From contig JASGIG010000001.1 of NCBI GenBank assembly GCA_047602055.1, forward strand, positions 744,001 to 808,000: 64,000 bases of DNA. Direction: 5' to 3'. Numbering within the stretch: position 1 is the stretch's first letter; each line of letters opens with the position of its first letter. The DNA comes from JAODBQ01 sp047602055 (GTDB lineage Bacteria; Actinomycetota; Acidimicrobiia; Acidimicrobiales; Ilumatobacteraceae). Positions 45,010 through 52,863 of this stretch are shown in pieces. The translations under genes and the position numbers were made by a program. The notes below the pieces were generated by a model, which saw only the letters and a list, made by a program, of their open reading frames with translations, was not told where the DNA came from and did no database searches.

Positions 45010-46390
45010 GGGGTCTCCTCGGGGTTCGGGTGGTTGTGCCGGCGGTGGTGTTCGAGCCGTTCTTGTCGGGCTCGTTGGAGGCCTTGCCGGCGGGCCTCAC
45101 GGATGGCTTGTCCTCGGCCGTAGTGCTCGTCGTCGGGGGTGACGTAGCCGATCGCTTCGTGCAGTCTCACGCTGTTGTACTCGATCCGCACACGGGCCAG
45201 CTCGACCTCGAGCACGACAGGATCGACGATGTCTTCGAGGTGGGGCCACTCGCCCTTGATGTGCCCGAAGAAGCTCTCGATCCAGGCCTGGTCCGTCGGG
45301 GTGTGGGGCCGCCCGCGATGCTGCGCGATGGCCAGCAGCGTCATGAACGCCCGGGTGTCGCGCGAGGCCATCGGCGGGCCGTTGTCGGACACGGCGAGCA
45401 GGATCGGCCGGTTCGGGTTATCGACGGCCAGGTCGAGACGCGCGTCGGTGAGCAAGTCGAGCAGTCCTTCGGCCTCGACGGCGTGCTCGAAGATCACTTG
45501 CACTTGGGTGGCGGTCTCCTCGACAGACACGAGCGTGTCGATCCACCGTCGGCTGACCATGTCGACGATCGCGAACACGACCCGCCTGGCGCGGCTGAAG
45601 TGGGTGGCGTCGTAGATCCAGATCCGGTTCGGTTCCCACACCAGCCACTCCGGCCACGGCTTCTTCTCGCTGCGGGTCCGCGGCGGCAGCTGAGGCACCA
45701 CGAGCCCGTGAGCGGCCAGGACACGCCGGAACGTCGACGGGGCGACCCACACCAGACCCTCGTAGGAGCCGCGGTGGGCGAGCTTGCGGTGCGACCGGTC
45801 GATGGGCCCCCACCGCTCGACGATCTCCAGGATCGCGTCGATCTCGGCGGGCAGGATCCCATGCGCCGGATGGCCTCCGGGCGCCCGGTCGGCGAGCGTG
45901 CCGACATCGCGGCGGCGGGCCCGCCAGCGGTGGACACGGTCGTCGGACACCTGCCACAACGAGCACACCCAGCTGTGGGCGAACCCGCCGGCGACAGCGT
46001 CGTCGACAGTCTTGAGGACCAGCTCCTTGACATCGGCGGGGACTCTCGCCGGGAGCGCGCCGGTCAGCCCCAACCGGACTTTCCCCGGATCACCGCCAAC
46101 TCGATCGCTTGCGCCTTGATCGCCTCGGTCAACGCCGCGATCTCGGTCCGCGCCGCGTCGAGCTCCCAGTTCCGTTCCTTGACCGGCCGGCCAGGCTGGC
46201 GGGCCAGCGCAGCCAACGCCGCGTCCTTGACGGTGCGCCGGATCCCGATCACGGTCGACACGTCGACCTGCCACTTGCGCGCCGCGTCGGCCTGGGAGAT
46301 CTCGCCCGCGGTCACCTGCAAGAAGATCTCCCACTTCGTCTCCGCCGACAACCTCTTCGGCTGCCTCCGCGTCCTCGCCTCGGTCATCAA
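45006..46390 (-). CDS. IS3-family transposase OrfAB (programmed -1 frameshift)
   Basis: The functional transposase is an OrfA-OrfB fusion of about 460 residues. The OrfB part holds the DDE integrase core: WIYDATHFSRARRVVFAIVD (first Asp), LLAVSDNGPPMASRDT (second Asp), and WIESFFGHIKGEWPHLE (Glu). It ends YVTPDDEHYGRGQAIREARR. OrfB lies in the -1 frame relative to OrfA. A textbook slippery heptamer G-GGA-AAG lies at 46079-46085, in the right phase. It catalyses cut-and-copy movement of the element. The stop at 45006 overlaps the first codon of the integrase open frame. Confidence 0.9.
46064..46390 (-). CDS. IS3-family transposase OrfA
   Basis: A 108-residue protein with an HTH of the transposase_8 type: RLSAETKWEIFLQVTAGEISQADAARKWQVDVSTVIGIRRTV, followed by a Leu/Glu coiled coil (ERNWELDAARTEIAALTEAIKAQAIELAVIRG). 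Alone it acts as regulator. Ribosomes that slip at 46079 extend it into OrfB. Confidence 0.88.
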   Translation of the reverse strand: MMTEARTRRQPKRLSAETKWEIFLQVTAGEISQADAARKWQVDVSTVIGIRRTVKDAALAALARQPGRPVKERNWELDAARTEIAALTEAIKAQAIELAVIRGKSGWG

Positions 46391-46461
46391 CTGCTCCTCT
46401 CAACGTGATCGAGGAGACAACCAGCCTTGGGTCATTTCGCGATCCATCCTCCGCGGCGAAG

Positions 46462-46812
46462 TCAGACGCAAACCAGGACTGTCAGATCCCCGGACACCGC
46501 ACCGACCGCCGGCGCGGGCCGTGGCGGCTGGACCGAAGGAGGCGCTGCCGACGGACCTGCCTGGCCCTGGTCCTGGCTCTTGTTCTTGTCGTTCTGGCTC
46601 GCCAGCCACGCGCCGATACCGAGCAGGCCGAGCTCGGCCACCCACCAGTTCTTCTTCAACCAGTCGGACGGCCCCGACGACTCCGACCGAGTACACGCCA
46701 CCCCACCCCCGACGGTCGGCGCGCACGACACGCTCTCATCCTTCGCACACCCCACCAACACCACCACGGCCAACACCAGCACGCCACCACGCCGAACCCC
46801 ACCCCTGTTCAC
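46462..46812 (-). CDS. Small lipoprotein of the island
   Basis: A 116-residue lipoprotein: signal RRGGVLVLAVVVLVGC (lipobox LVGC), then a Cys-containing stretch (SCAPTVGGGVACTRSE), one hydrophobic segment (WWVAELGLLGIGAWLASQND), and a Gln/Pro/Ala-rich tail. Family not recognised. The GTG at 46812 has GGGAG 8 bases upstream. Its stop lies inside the IS right repeat, so the natural C-terminus may have been cut off by the insertion. Divergent from the XRE regulator, sharing a palindromic operator. Confidence 0.7.
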   Translation of the reverse strand: MNRGGVRRGGVLVLAVVVLVGCAKDESVSCAPTVGGGVACTRSESSGPSDWLKKNWWVAELGLLGIGAWLASQNDKNKSQDQGQAGPSAAPPSVQPPRPAPAVGAVSGDLTVLVCV

Positions 46813-46856
46813 CGTGCCTACTCCCTCACGTCCACGCGTCAAACGACCTGCGATCG

Positions 46857-46873
46857 TATCGAAACTTTCGATA
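46857..46873. promoter_or_regulatory. Palindromic operator between divergent island genes
   Basis: TATCGAAA-C-TTTCGATA, a perfect 8+1+8 palindrome in a rare AT-rich patch, 29 bp before the XRE start and 45 bp before the lipoprotein start. Probable binding site of the XRE regulator. Confidence 0.7.
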
Positions 46874-46901
46874 TCTCGATTTGTGCTGTCGGCTCGCGGT
46901 C

Positions 46902-47156
46902 GTGCCGCGCACGATCTACACCGCCGATCACGTGCGCCTCATCGCGCTCCTACGGTCGTACCGCGAGCGCGCCGGACTCCGACAAGTTGACCTCGCGGAA
47001 CGACTCGACCGGCCACAGTCGTTCGTCAGCGACTACGAACGCGGACAACGCCGCCTCGACCTCATCGAACTCGACGCGGTCTGCAACGCCCTCGGCATCT
47101 CCGTCGTCACCGTCGTACGCCGCTGGCACGACGGCCGCCCAGCACTCGCGCCGTAG
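46902..47156 (+). CDS. XRE-family helix-turn-helix regulator
   Basis: An 84-residue one-domain repressor: RLIALLRSYRERAGLRQVDLAERLDRPQSFVSDYERGQRRLDLIELDAVCNALGI, the classical five-helix HTH_3. The GTG at 46902 gives about 10 residues before helix 1. It is followed 11 bases later by the DUF3800 gene, a likely co-transcribed pair. It probably represses its own promoter through the palindrome at 46857. Confidence 0.88.
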   Translation: MPRTIYTADHVRLIALLRSYRERAGLRQVDLAERLDRPQSFVSDYERGQRRLDLIELDAVCNALGISVVTVVRRWHDGRPALAP

Positions 47157-47167
47157 GCTCGCCCGCC

Positions 47168-47869
47168 GTGCTGCTGGCCTACGTCGATGAGTCCTACAGC
47201 AAGCGCCGATATTGGATCGCGGCGATGGTGTACGACGACGCCAGCGCAAGCGCGCTCGTCGCAGACCTCGACGGTCTGGTGGAACGAGCCGCGGTGGCCT
47301 ATGGCATTTCTCCGGGCGCAGAGCTGCACGGGTACGACCTGTTCCACGCGAAGCGCGACTGGGCGCCGATGAAGGGCAAGACCCGCGCTCTCATCTCGGT
47401 CTACGCGCACGCGTGCGAGGCCATCGGCCGATCGTCGGCAGACATCATCGTGCGCGGCGTCGATCTGGACCGCCTACAAGCGCGGTACTCCAACCCGGAG
47501 ACCCCGCACTCGATCGTGCTCGCCCACATGCTCGAACGCATCCACGACCGCGCCCGACAGCGCGGTCAGCACGCGTTGGTGATCGCTGACGAGATCGACG
47601 GGGCCGACCAGCACCAGCGTGCCTTGCAGCTCGCCCGCTCCTCTGGGACCACCGGCTACCGCGCACGCCGACTCGACCGGATCGTGGACACCATCCACTT
47701 CGTTCCATCACGGTCGAGCAGGCTCCTGCAAGCCGCCGACCTGGTCGCGTTCATCGTCAACCGCCGCGACGGCAACATCGCCCGTCACCCCGACGAGCGA
47801 GCGACGCTCGACCGCATGTGGGAGCGCGTCTCCGGGCGCGTCACGCACATGCACTGTTGGTCCCCGTAG
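47168..47869 (+). CDS. DUF3800 protein
   Basis: A 233-residue protein with the DUF3800 pattern. N-terminal AYVDESYSKRRYWIAAMVYDD (Asp-Glu-Ser acidic motif on strand 1), HGYDLFHAKRDW, LVIADEIDGADQHQR (second acidic strand), then FVPSRSSRLLQAADLVAFIVNRR (the conserved Q-x-A-D-L block). These acidic positions resemble an RNase H-like fold, suggesting nuclease activity, which is unproven. The family is common in prophages and defence islands. Start GTG at 47168. Together with the upstream XRE gene it forms the island's cargo operon. Confidence 0.85.
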   Translation: MLLAYVDESYSKRRYWIAAMVYDDASASALVADLDGLVERAAVAYGISPGAELHGYDLFHAKRDWAPMKGKTRALISVYAHACEAIGRSSADIIVRGVDLDRLQARYSNPETPHSIVLAHMLERIHDRARQRGQHALVIADEIDGADQHQRALQLARSSGTTGYRARRLDRIVDTIHFVPSRSSRLLQAADLVAFIVNRRDGNIARHPDERATLDRMWERVSGRVTHMHCWSP

Positions 47870-47877
47870 ACGCACGA

Positions 47878-47901
47878 AGGCCCCGCATCTCTGCGGGGCC
47901 T
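47878..47901. terminator. Terminator after the DUF3800 gene
   Basis: AGGCCCCGCA-TCTC-TGCGGGGCCT, a perfect 10-bp stem with tetraloop, 8 bases after the DUF3800 stop. It works in both directions in principle. The rest of 47870-48232 holds the arm repeat and attR but no gene. Confidence 0.8.
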
Positions 47902-48023
47902 AAGGCGGTGTGGGCGGAACTCTCGTTCCCCTACGTGTGCATCACGATACACACCGCGTCAACTCCTCATGCACCAACGCGTTGAGCACCGCGGATCGCT
48001 TCCCACCCATAGACCGCGTGGTC

Positions 48024-48045
48024 CGATGGGTTCAGGATGGGTTCG
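48024..48045 (+). repeat. Right arm-type repeat of the island
   Basis: Identical 22 bp to 44165-44186, same orientation, 106 bp inside attR. Confidence 0.75.
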
Positions 48046-48151
48046 CCGCTGACGATCGCCCCGACCCGTCAAGCCCCGCCGAGTCGCGTCGTCCCAGTTC
48101 AAAGCACCCGTCACCTCTCACCCGGACCTGCCGAAACCCGGTCGGCTCCAA

Positions 48152-48195
48152 TTCCCAAGCTGAGAACGCGGGTTCGATTCCCGTCACCCGCTCCA
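48152..48195 (+). other. attR: 44-bp duplicate of the tRNA-Gly 3' end
   Basis: Exact copy of 44064-44107. It lacks the 5' half, so it is not a tRNA gene. It marks the right boundary of the island. Confidence 0.92.
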
Positions 48196-48232
48196 GCCCG
48201 GAGGACGCCGTCGAGCAGGTGGCCGCACATCG

Positions 48233-49358
48233 CTATCGGCCCGATCCTCGGAGCGCGGGCGACGCTTCCCTTCGTGTGGCGGGGAGGGGGGCGATCACGC
48301 CACGGCGGCGCAGCTCGGGGAGCACGGAGTGCTCGACCACGTCGAGATCGGAGTCCCAGCCGGCGGCGCAGAACAGCACGCCGTCGATGCCACCGGCGTG
48401 CAGCTCGTGGAGCTGTTCGACGAGCAGCTCGGGAGTCAACGGCTCGGGGCGGCTGCCGAACCACACCGGCGGGACATCGTCGGCGTCACGGCGCAACGAC
48501 GCGCCGGCGACCTCGCGGCTGTACTCGCCGTGGCAGTCACGCACGGCGACGAGGTCGGGGATCGCCTCCAGCGCGGCGATGCGCTCCTCCGACTCGGCGA
48601 GCGTCGGCGCCAGCACGAGCATCATCACCGTGTGCACCTCCAGCTGACGCCCGACGCCGGTGGCCTCGGCCTTGTACGCGGTGGCCAGCCGCGCCGTCGC
48701 CGACGGCGTCGGCGCGCTCGACGAAGCCGTGGGTGGCATGACGCGACGTGAACGCCATGCCCGCCGGCGACGATCCCGCGCAGAGCACCGGCGGCGTCGG
48801 TCGCTGCAACGGCTTCGGACCGCAGGCGCAGTCCTCCAGGTCGAACCACCGGCCGTGGTGCGTCACCCGCTCCTCGGCCCACAGTCGCTTGACGACCGTC
48901 AGCCACTCGGCGGCGTAGTCGTACTTCACCCGGGGCCAGTCGTCGGGCAGGACGCCCATCTGCTCGTACTCGGCGAGGTTGGCGCCGACGACGACGTTCA
49001 TCGCCACCCGTCCACCGGAGATCTCGTCGAGCGTGGCCATCATCTTGGCGACCACCGGCGGTCCGTAGAGCAGCGGCATCACCGAGGGAACGACGGTGAT
49101 GCGCGACGTCGCGCCGGCGAGTGCCGCAGCGAGGGTGAACCCTTCGAGGCTGTCCTCCCAGAAGCGGCTCGGACCACCGTGCCCACGCCACACCGACTGG
49201 CACAGCACCACGTCCATGCCCATCGACTCGGCGCGCCGCGTCAGCCCGACGTTCAGGTCGAACGTCGCCGGATCCTCGGGGGCGGACAGCGACATCACCC
49301 ACCCGTGGTTCGCCACGGGGAGGAACAGGCCGGTCTTGAGGAACGGTGCGTGCGTCAT
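48233..49358 (-). CDS. RutA-like LLM flavin monooxygenase (one frameshift)
   Basis: About 374 residues after repair. TGLFLPVANHGWVMSLSAPEDPATFDLN, GMDVVLCQSVWRGHGGPSRFWEDSLEGF, LDEISGGRVAMNVVVGANLAEYEQMGV and PPVLCAGSSPAGMAFTSRHATHGFV match the pyrimidine-ring monooxygenase RutA group, which opens uracil with FMNH2 and O2. An indel near 48720 joins this to YKAEATGVGRQLEVHTVMMLVLA and a C-terminus at 48233. The ATG at 49358 overlaps the stop of the amidohydrolase. Last gene of the peptide-type ABC operon. The substrate may be a different N-heterocycle or amide. Confidence 0.82.
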
Positions 49359-50782
49359 GAGAGTCGGATCCTCGGAGCGAGTGGCCGGTAGCGGCGGGGG
49401 GTGATGGCCGCGGCGATGCGCGCCGCGGCGTCGTCGGCCTCGGCCGTGAGACGCTCGATGTCCACCGTGGTGTGCCGGCCGCCCGACAGCACCAGCCGCC
49501 CGCCGACGAGCACGTCGCGCACCTCGGCGCGCGAGCCGTAGCGCACGAGGTCGGCGACGGGGTGTTGCACGGGGACCATGTGTGCGCCCGACCCGTCGAC
49601 GACGACCACGTCGGCGTGCTTGCCGACCTCTAGCGAGCCGATCCGGTCGGCCCAACCAAGTGCGGTGGCGCCTTCGATCGTCGCCATGTCGAGCAGGTGG
49701 TCGGCGGGCAGCAGCTCGGCGTCGTAGCCGGCGATGCCGTAGAGCGCACCGTGCGCGCCGGCCGCCATGCGCATCACCGCCCACAGGTCGTTGATCGCGT
49801 TGTCGCAGCCGAGCGCGACGGCGATGCCGCGGGCTCGCATCTGGGCGACAGGCGGGACGCCGTTGAGGATGTTCAGGCACTCGGCCGGGGAGTGCGCGAC
49901 GCTCGCCCCGGCCTCGGCCAGCAGCCCGATCTCGCCGACGCTGACGAGGATCGCGTGGATCGCCAGCAGCCGATCCGACAGCACACCCCACTCGGCGAGC
50001 ACCTCGACGGGACGTCGGCCGAAGACGGCGAGCGACAGCTCGACCTCCTCGCGGTCACGCCCGACGTGGACCTGCAACGTCGCTGCGCGATCGCGCGCCA
50101 GCTCGCTCGCCAGCTCGAAGTAGCGCCGGGAGAACCCGGTGAGGTGCGACGCCAGCACGCACCCCTTGATCCGGCCGGAGCCGGACGGATCGTGACGATC
50201 GAGGAAGGCCGCGGTGCGCGCCAGGTCGGCCTCCGCCTCCCCGTCTCGGCGTCTCACCCACGACCGGTCCTGCACCTGGGAGTAGTTCGCGGCGTGGTGC
50301 GCCTGCTGATCCCCGCGGCCACGGGCCATCGCGCAGCGCATCCCGACCTCGTCGATCGCCGCGACGATCGCCTCCTCGTGCGACGGCGTCGCCGTCGTCT
50401 CGGCAAACGTCGTGACACCGCAGCGCAGGTGCTGGGCCATCAGCAGCCGGGCCGACACGCCGACGTCGTCGAGGCTCATGACGTCCTCGGCGGGCAGGTA
50501 CAGGCGGTGGATCATCGGCAGCTCGCCGGCGATCAGCGAGCGCACGAGGGCCTGCGCGGCGTGGCTGTGGCCGTCGATCATGCCGGGCATGACCGTCGAT
50601 CTGGCGCCGCCGAGCCACCGGTCAGCGGGTGCGGTCCACGACGCGAGCACGTCCTCGCGCGTCCCGACCGCGGCGACCCGGCCGCCGGCAACGGCCACCG
50701 CGCCATCGGTGAGGACGCGTCGCTCGGCGTCACAGGTGATCACCGTGCCGGTGACGATCCACTCGGCGTGCTCGGCGTTCAC
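49355..50782 (-). CDS. Amidohydrolase (cytosine deaminase/chlorohydrolase-like)
   Basis: A 475-residue metal-dependent hydrolase. WIVTGTVITCDAERRVLTDG, metal ligands in MIDGHSHAAQ, LQVHVGRD, LLAIHAILV and GCDNAINDLWAV, and the C-terminal EVGKHADVVVVDGSG. Belongs to the branch acting on ring amino groups or ring opening (cytosine, melamine and guanine deaminases, AtzB/TrzN). The GTG at 50782 has GGAGG at good spacing and overlaps the stop of the upstream ATPase gene. Fifth gene of its operon, followed by the RutA-like monooxygenase, so the two probably act on one imported compound. Confidence 0.87.
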   Translation of the reverse strand: MNAEHAEWIVTGTVITCDAERRVLTDGAVAVAGGRVAAVGTREDVLASWTAPADRWLGGARSTVMPGMIDGHSHAAQALVRSLIAGELPMIHRLYLPAEDVMSLDDVGVSARLLMAQHLRCGVTTFAETTATPSHEEAIVAAIDEVGMRCAMARGRGDQQAHHAANYSQVQDRSWVRRRDGEAEADLARTAAFLDRHDPSGSGRIKGCVLASHLTGFSRRYFELASELARDRAATLQVHVGRDREEVELSLAVFGRRPVEVLAEWGVLSDRLLAIHAILVSVGEIGLLAEAGASVAHSPAECLNILNGVPPVAQMRARGIAVALGCDNAINDLWAVMRMAAGAHGALYGIAGYDAELLPADHLLDMATIEGATALGWADRIGSLEVGKHADVVVVDGSGAHMVPVQHPVADLVRYGSRAEVRDVLVGGRLVLSGGRHTTVDIERLTAEADDAAARIAAAITPRRYRPLAPRIRLS

Positions 50783-52863
50783 CTGACCTCCACGACGTCG
50801 ATCATCGGGCGACCCTGACGGGCCCGCCGTGACGGCTCGCAGGCCACCCGGCGGTGGTCGTCGAGCGGGCGCAACGGCTGCGCCTCGATCCGGCAGCGAT
50901 GCAGCGCCTGCGGGCAGCGCGACCAGAAGGCACATCCGTCGATCTCGCCGACCTGGGTGACCGGCTCGCCGCGCAACGTCGGCGCCAGCCGGCCGGCTTC
51001 GGTGGTCGGGCTGGCGGCACGCAGGCCGGCGGTGTACGGGTGCGCCGGATCGCCGAACGCGTCAGCCACGGGCGCCTGCTCGACGATCCGTCCGAGGTAC
51101 ATCACCGCCACCTCGTCGGCCAGGTAGCGAGCGGCCGCGAGATCGTGGGTGACGAGCAGCACGGCGAGTCCCAGGTCGCCACGCAGCTCGTCGATGAGGT
51201 CGAGCACCCGGACGGCCAGCGATGCGTCCAGCGCACTCACCGGCTCGTCGCACACGAGCACGCGCGGATCGGCGGCAAGGGCGCGGGCGATGGCGGCGCG
51301 CTGACGTTGCCCGCCCGACAGCTCACGCACCCGGGCACGGGCCGCCCGGCGGTCCAGCCCGACGCGGGCGAGCAGGTCGCCGGTGCGGTCGGCACGCTCG
51401 CGCCGCGGCACACCGCGCACCCGCAGCCGCTCGGCCACCTGCGACTCGATGGTGCGCCACGGGGTCAGCGAGCTGCCGGCGTCCTGGTACACCAGCTGCG
51501 GCTGCCGCCCGCCGCCCCACGACACCGTGCCGGCGTCGGGCCGCAGCAGACCACACGCCATGCGCAGCAGCGTGGTCTTGCCGCAGCCGCTCTCGCCGAC
51601 GAGCGCCACCGCGCCACGGTCGTGCACCGTGAGGGACACCCCGGCGACGGCGTGGAGGCGTTGACTGGTGCCGCTCACGCGGAACGACTTCCTCACGTCG
51701 GTGACCTGCAACGCCGGCGGCGCACCTTCGGCCGCCGTCGGGACGATCGTGCGGGTCCGCCGCACCCGGACCCGGGTGGTGTCGCCCGTGCGTGGATGCA
51801 GGCAGGCCCAGCGATGCGCCGCCGACGAGTCCGTCGGTTCGAGTCCGACGAGGTCGACGGCGCAGTCGTCGACAGCGCACGGGCAGCGCGGGGCGAACGG
51901 ACAGCCCGGTGACGGATGGCGTGGATCGGGTGGCGAGCCGCCGATCACGTCGGCGGCATCGTCGTCGTCGATCGACAGCCGCGAGGCGAGCAGCGCCTCG
52001 GTGTAGGGGTGTCGCGGCCGCTCGAGCAGCTCCGCCGCGGGCCCCACCTCGCACACCCGGCCGGCGTAGAGCACGACGATGCGATCGGCGATCGACGCGG
52101 CGACGCCGAGATCGTGGGTGACGAGCAGCACCGCACATCCGTGCTCACGGCGGAGACGGTCGAAGACGAGCAGGATCTGCGCCTGCACGCTGACGTCGAG
52201 TGCCGTCGTCGGTTCGTCGGCGACGATCAGCAGCGGCGCGCTGTCCTCGCCGACGACCGCCCCGAACGTCTGATCCGGGTCGGCGGCGACGCCGGCGTCC
52301 GCGCCGCCCACCGCCTGGCCGCGCCGCGGGCGCCTCGGCCGCTCCGGCTCGACACCGATCGCCATGGCCAGCATCACCCGCTGTCGCAGACCACCGGACA
52401 GCTCGTGGGGCCACTGCCTGAGCCGGCGCGCCCCGTCGGAGACGCCGACATCGGCCAGGCCGCGCAGCGCCCGTTCCCGGGTCGACCCGCGCTCGCGCAG
52501 CTGCGGCTCGATGCGCATCGTCGGGTCGAGCGATCCGAGCGGATCCTGGAACACCGCGCCGAGTCGGTGGCGACGCGCCTTGCCGATGGCCGCTGGATCG
52601 CCGTCGAGCATGTCGATGCCGGCCACGTCGACGCTCCCGGAGATGCGTACGCTGGCGGCGCGCGGGCGCAGGCCGAGGAGGCTGGCGGCGAGCACGCTCT
52701 TGCCGGATCCCGACTCGCCGACGAGGGCGACGATCTCGCCGCGCCGCAGCGTCAGGTCGACGCCGCGCAGTGCGCGGACCGTGCCGTCGGCGGTGCCGAT
52801 GTCCACGTGCAGGTCCTCGACCGAGGCGACGACGTCGGCGGCGGGCGCGACGGGCGCTGTCAC
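50779..52863 (-). CDS. Fused peptide-type ABC ATPase (two nucleotide-binding domains)
   Basis: A 694-residue DppD-DppF-like fusion. First domain: Walker A GESGSGKSVLAASLLGL, signature LSGGLRQRVMLAMA, Walker B IVADEPTTALDVSVQAQ. About 30 unusual residues (EPERPRRPRRGQAVGGADAG...) sit between signature and Walker B. The oligopeptide-type Cys cluster GCPFAPRCPCAVDDCAVD follows. Second domain: GESGCGKTTLLRMACGL, LSGGQRQRAAIARALAADPRVLVCDEPVSALD, and Cys cluster FWSRCPQALHRC. It powers import through the two permeases upstream. The GTG at 52863 overlaps the permease stop (GTGA). Confidence 0.9.
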   Translation of the reverse strand: MTAPVAPAADVVASVEDLHVDIGTADGTVRALRGVDLTLRRGEIVALVGESGSGKSVLAASLLGLRPRAASVRISGSVDVAGIDMLDGDPAAIGKARRHRLGAVFQDPLGSLDPTMRIEPQLRERGSTRERALRGLADVGVSDGARRLRQWPHELSGGLRQRVMLAMAIGVEPERPRRPRRGQAVGGADAGVAADPDQTFGAVVGEDSAPLLIVADEPTTALDVSVQAQILLVFDRLRREHGCAVLLVTHDLGVAASIADRIVVLYAGRVCEVGPAAELLERPRHPYTEALLASRLSIDDDDAADVIGGSPPDPRHPSPGCPFAPRCPCAVDDCAVDLVGLEPTDSSAAHRWACLHPRTGDTTRVRVRRTRTIVPTAAEGAPPALQVTDVRKSFRVSGTSQRLHAVAGVSLTVHDRGAVALVGESGCGKTTLLRMACGLLRPDAGTVSWGGGRQPQLVYQDAGSSLTPWRTIESQVAERLRVRGVPRRERADRTGDLLARVGLDRRAARARVRELSGGQRQRAAIARALAADPRVLVCDEPVSALDASLAVRVLDLIDELRGDLGLAVLLVTHDLAAARYLADEVAVMYLGRIVEQAPVADAFGDPAHPYTAGLRAASPTTEAGRLAPTLRGEPVTQVGEIDGCAFWSRCPQALHRCRIEAQPLRPLDDHRRVACEPSRRARQGRPMIDVVEVR

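Larger units (their letters stand above)
44966..46466 (-). mobile_element. IS3-family insertion sequence
   Basis: About 1.5 kb with imperfect inverted repeats. The left end TCTGACTTTGCCGCGGAG and right end TCTGACTTCGCCGCGGAG (read inward) continue with scattered identity through AAATGA-CCAA. OrfA and OrfB lie between. No clear target duplication flanks it, so a deletion may have followed insertion; this agrees with the missing front of the integrase. Confidence 0.88.
44108..48195. mobile_element. 4.1-kb genomic island integrated in tRNA-Gly
   Basis: Bounded by the 44-bp att duplication. Contents in order: arm repeat, terminator, tyrosine integrase remnant, IS3-family element, lipoprotein, palindromic operator, XRE regulator, DUF3800 protein, terminator, arm repeat. 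The integrase has lost its N-terminal domain, so the island is probably no longer able to move by itself. Confidence 0.88.

Noticed and set aside
44960..46470. Target-site duplication around the IS
   Set aside because: The flanks left and right of the inverted repeats do not match; no duplication can be claimed.
48152..48195. Second tRNA-Gly gene
   Set aside because: Only the 3' half is present; it is the attR copy of the integration core.
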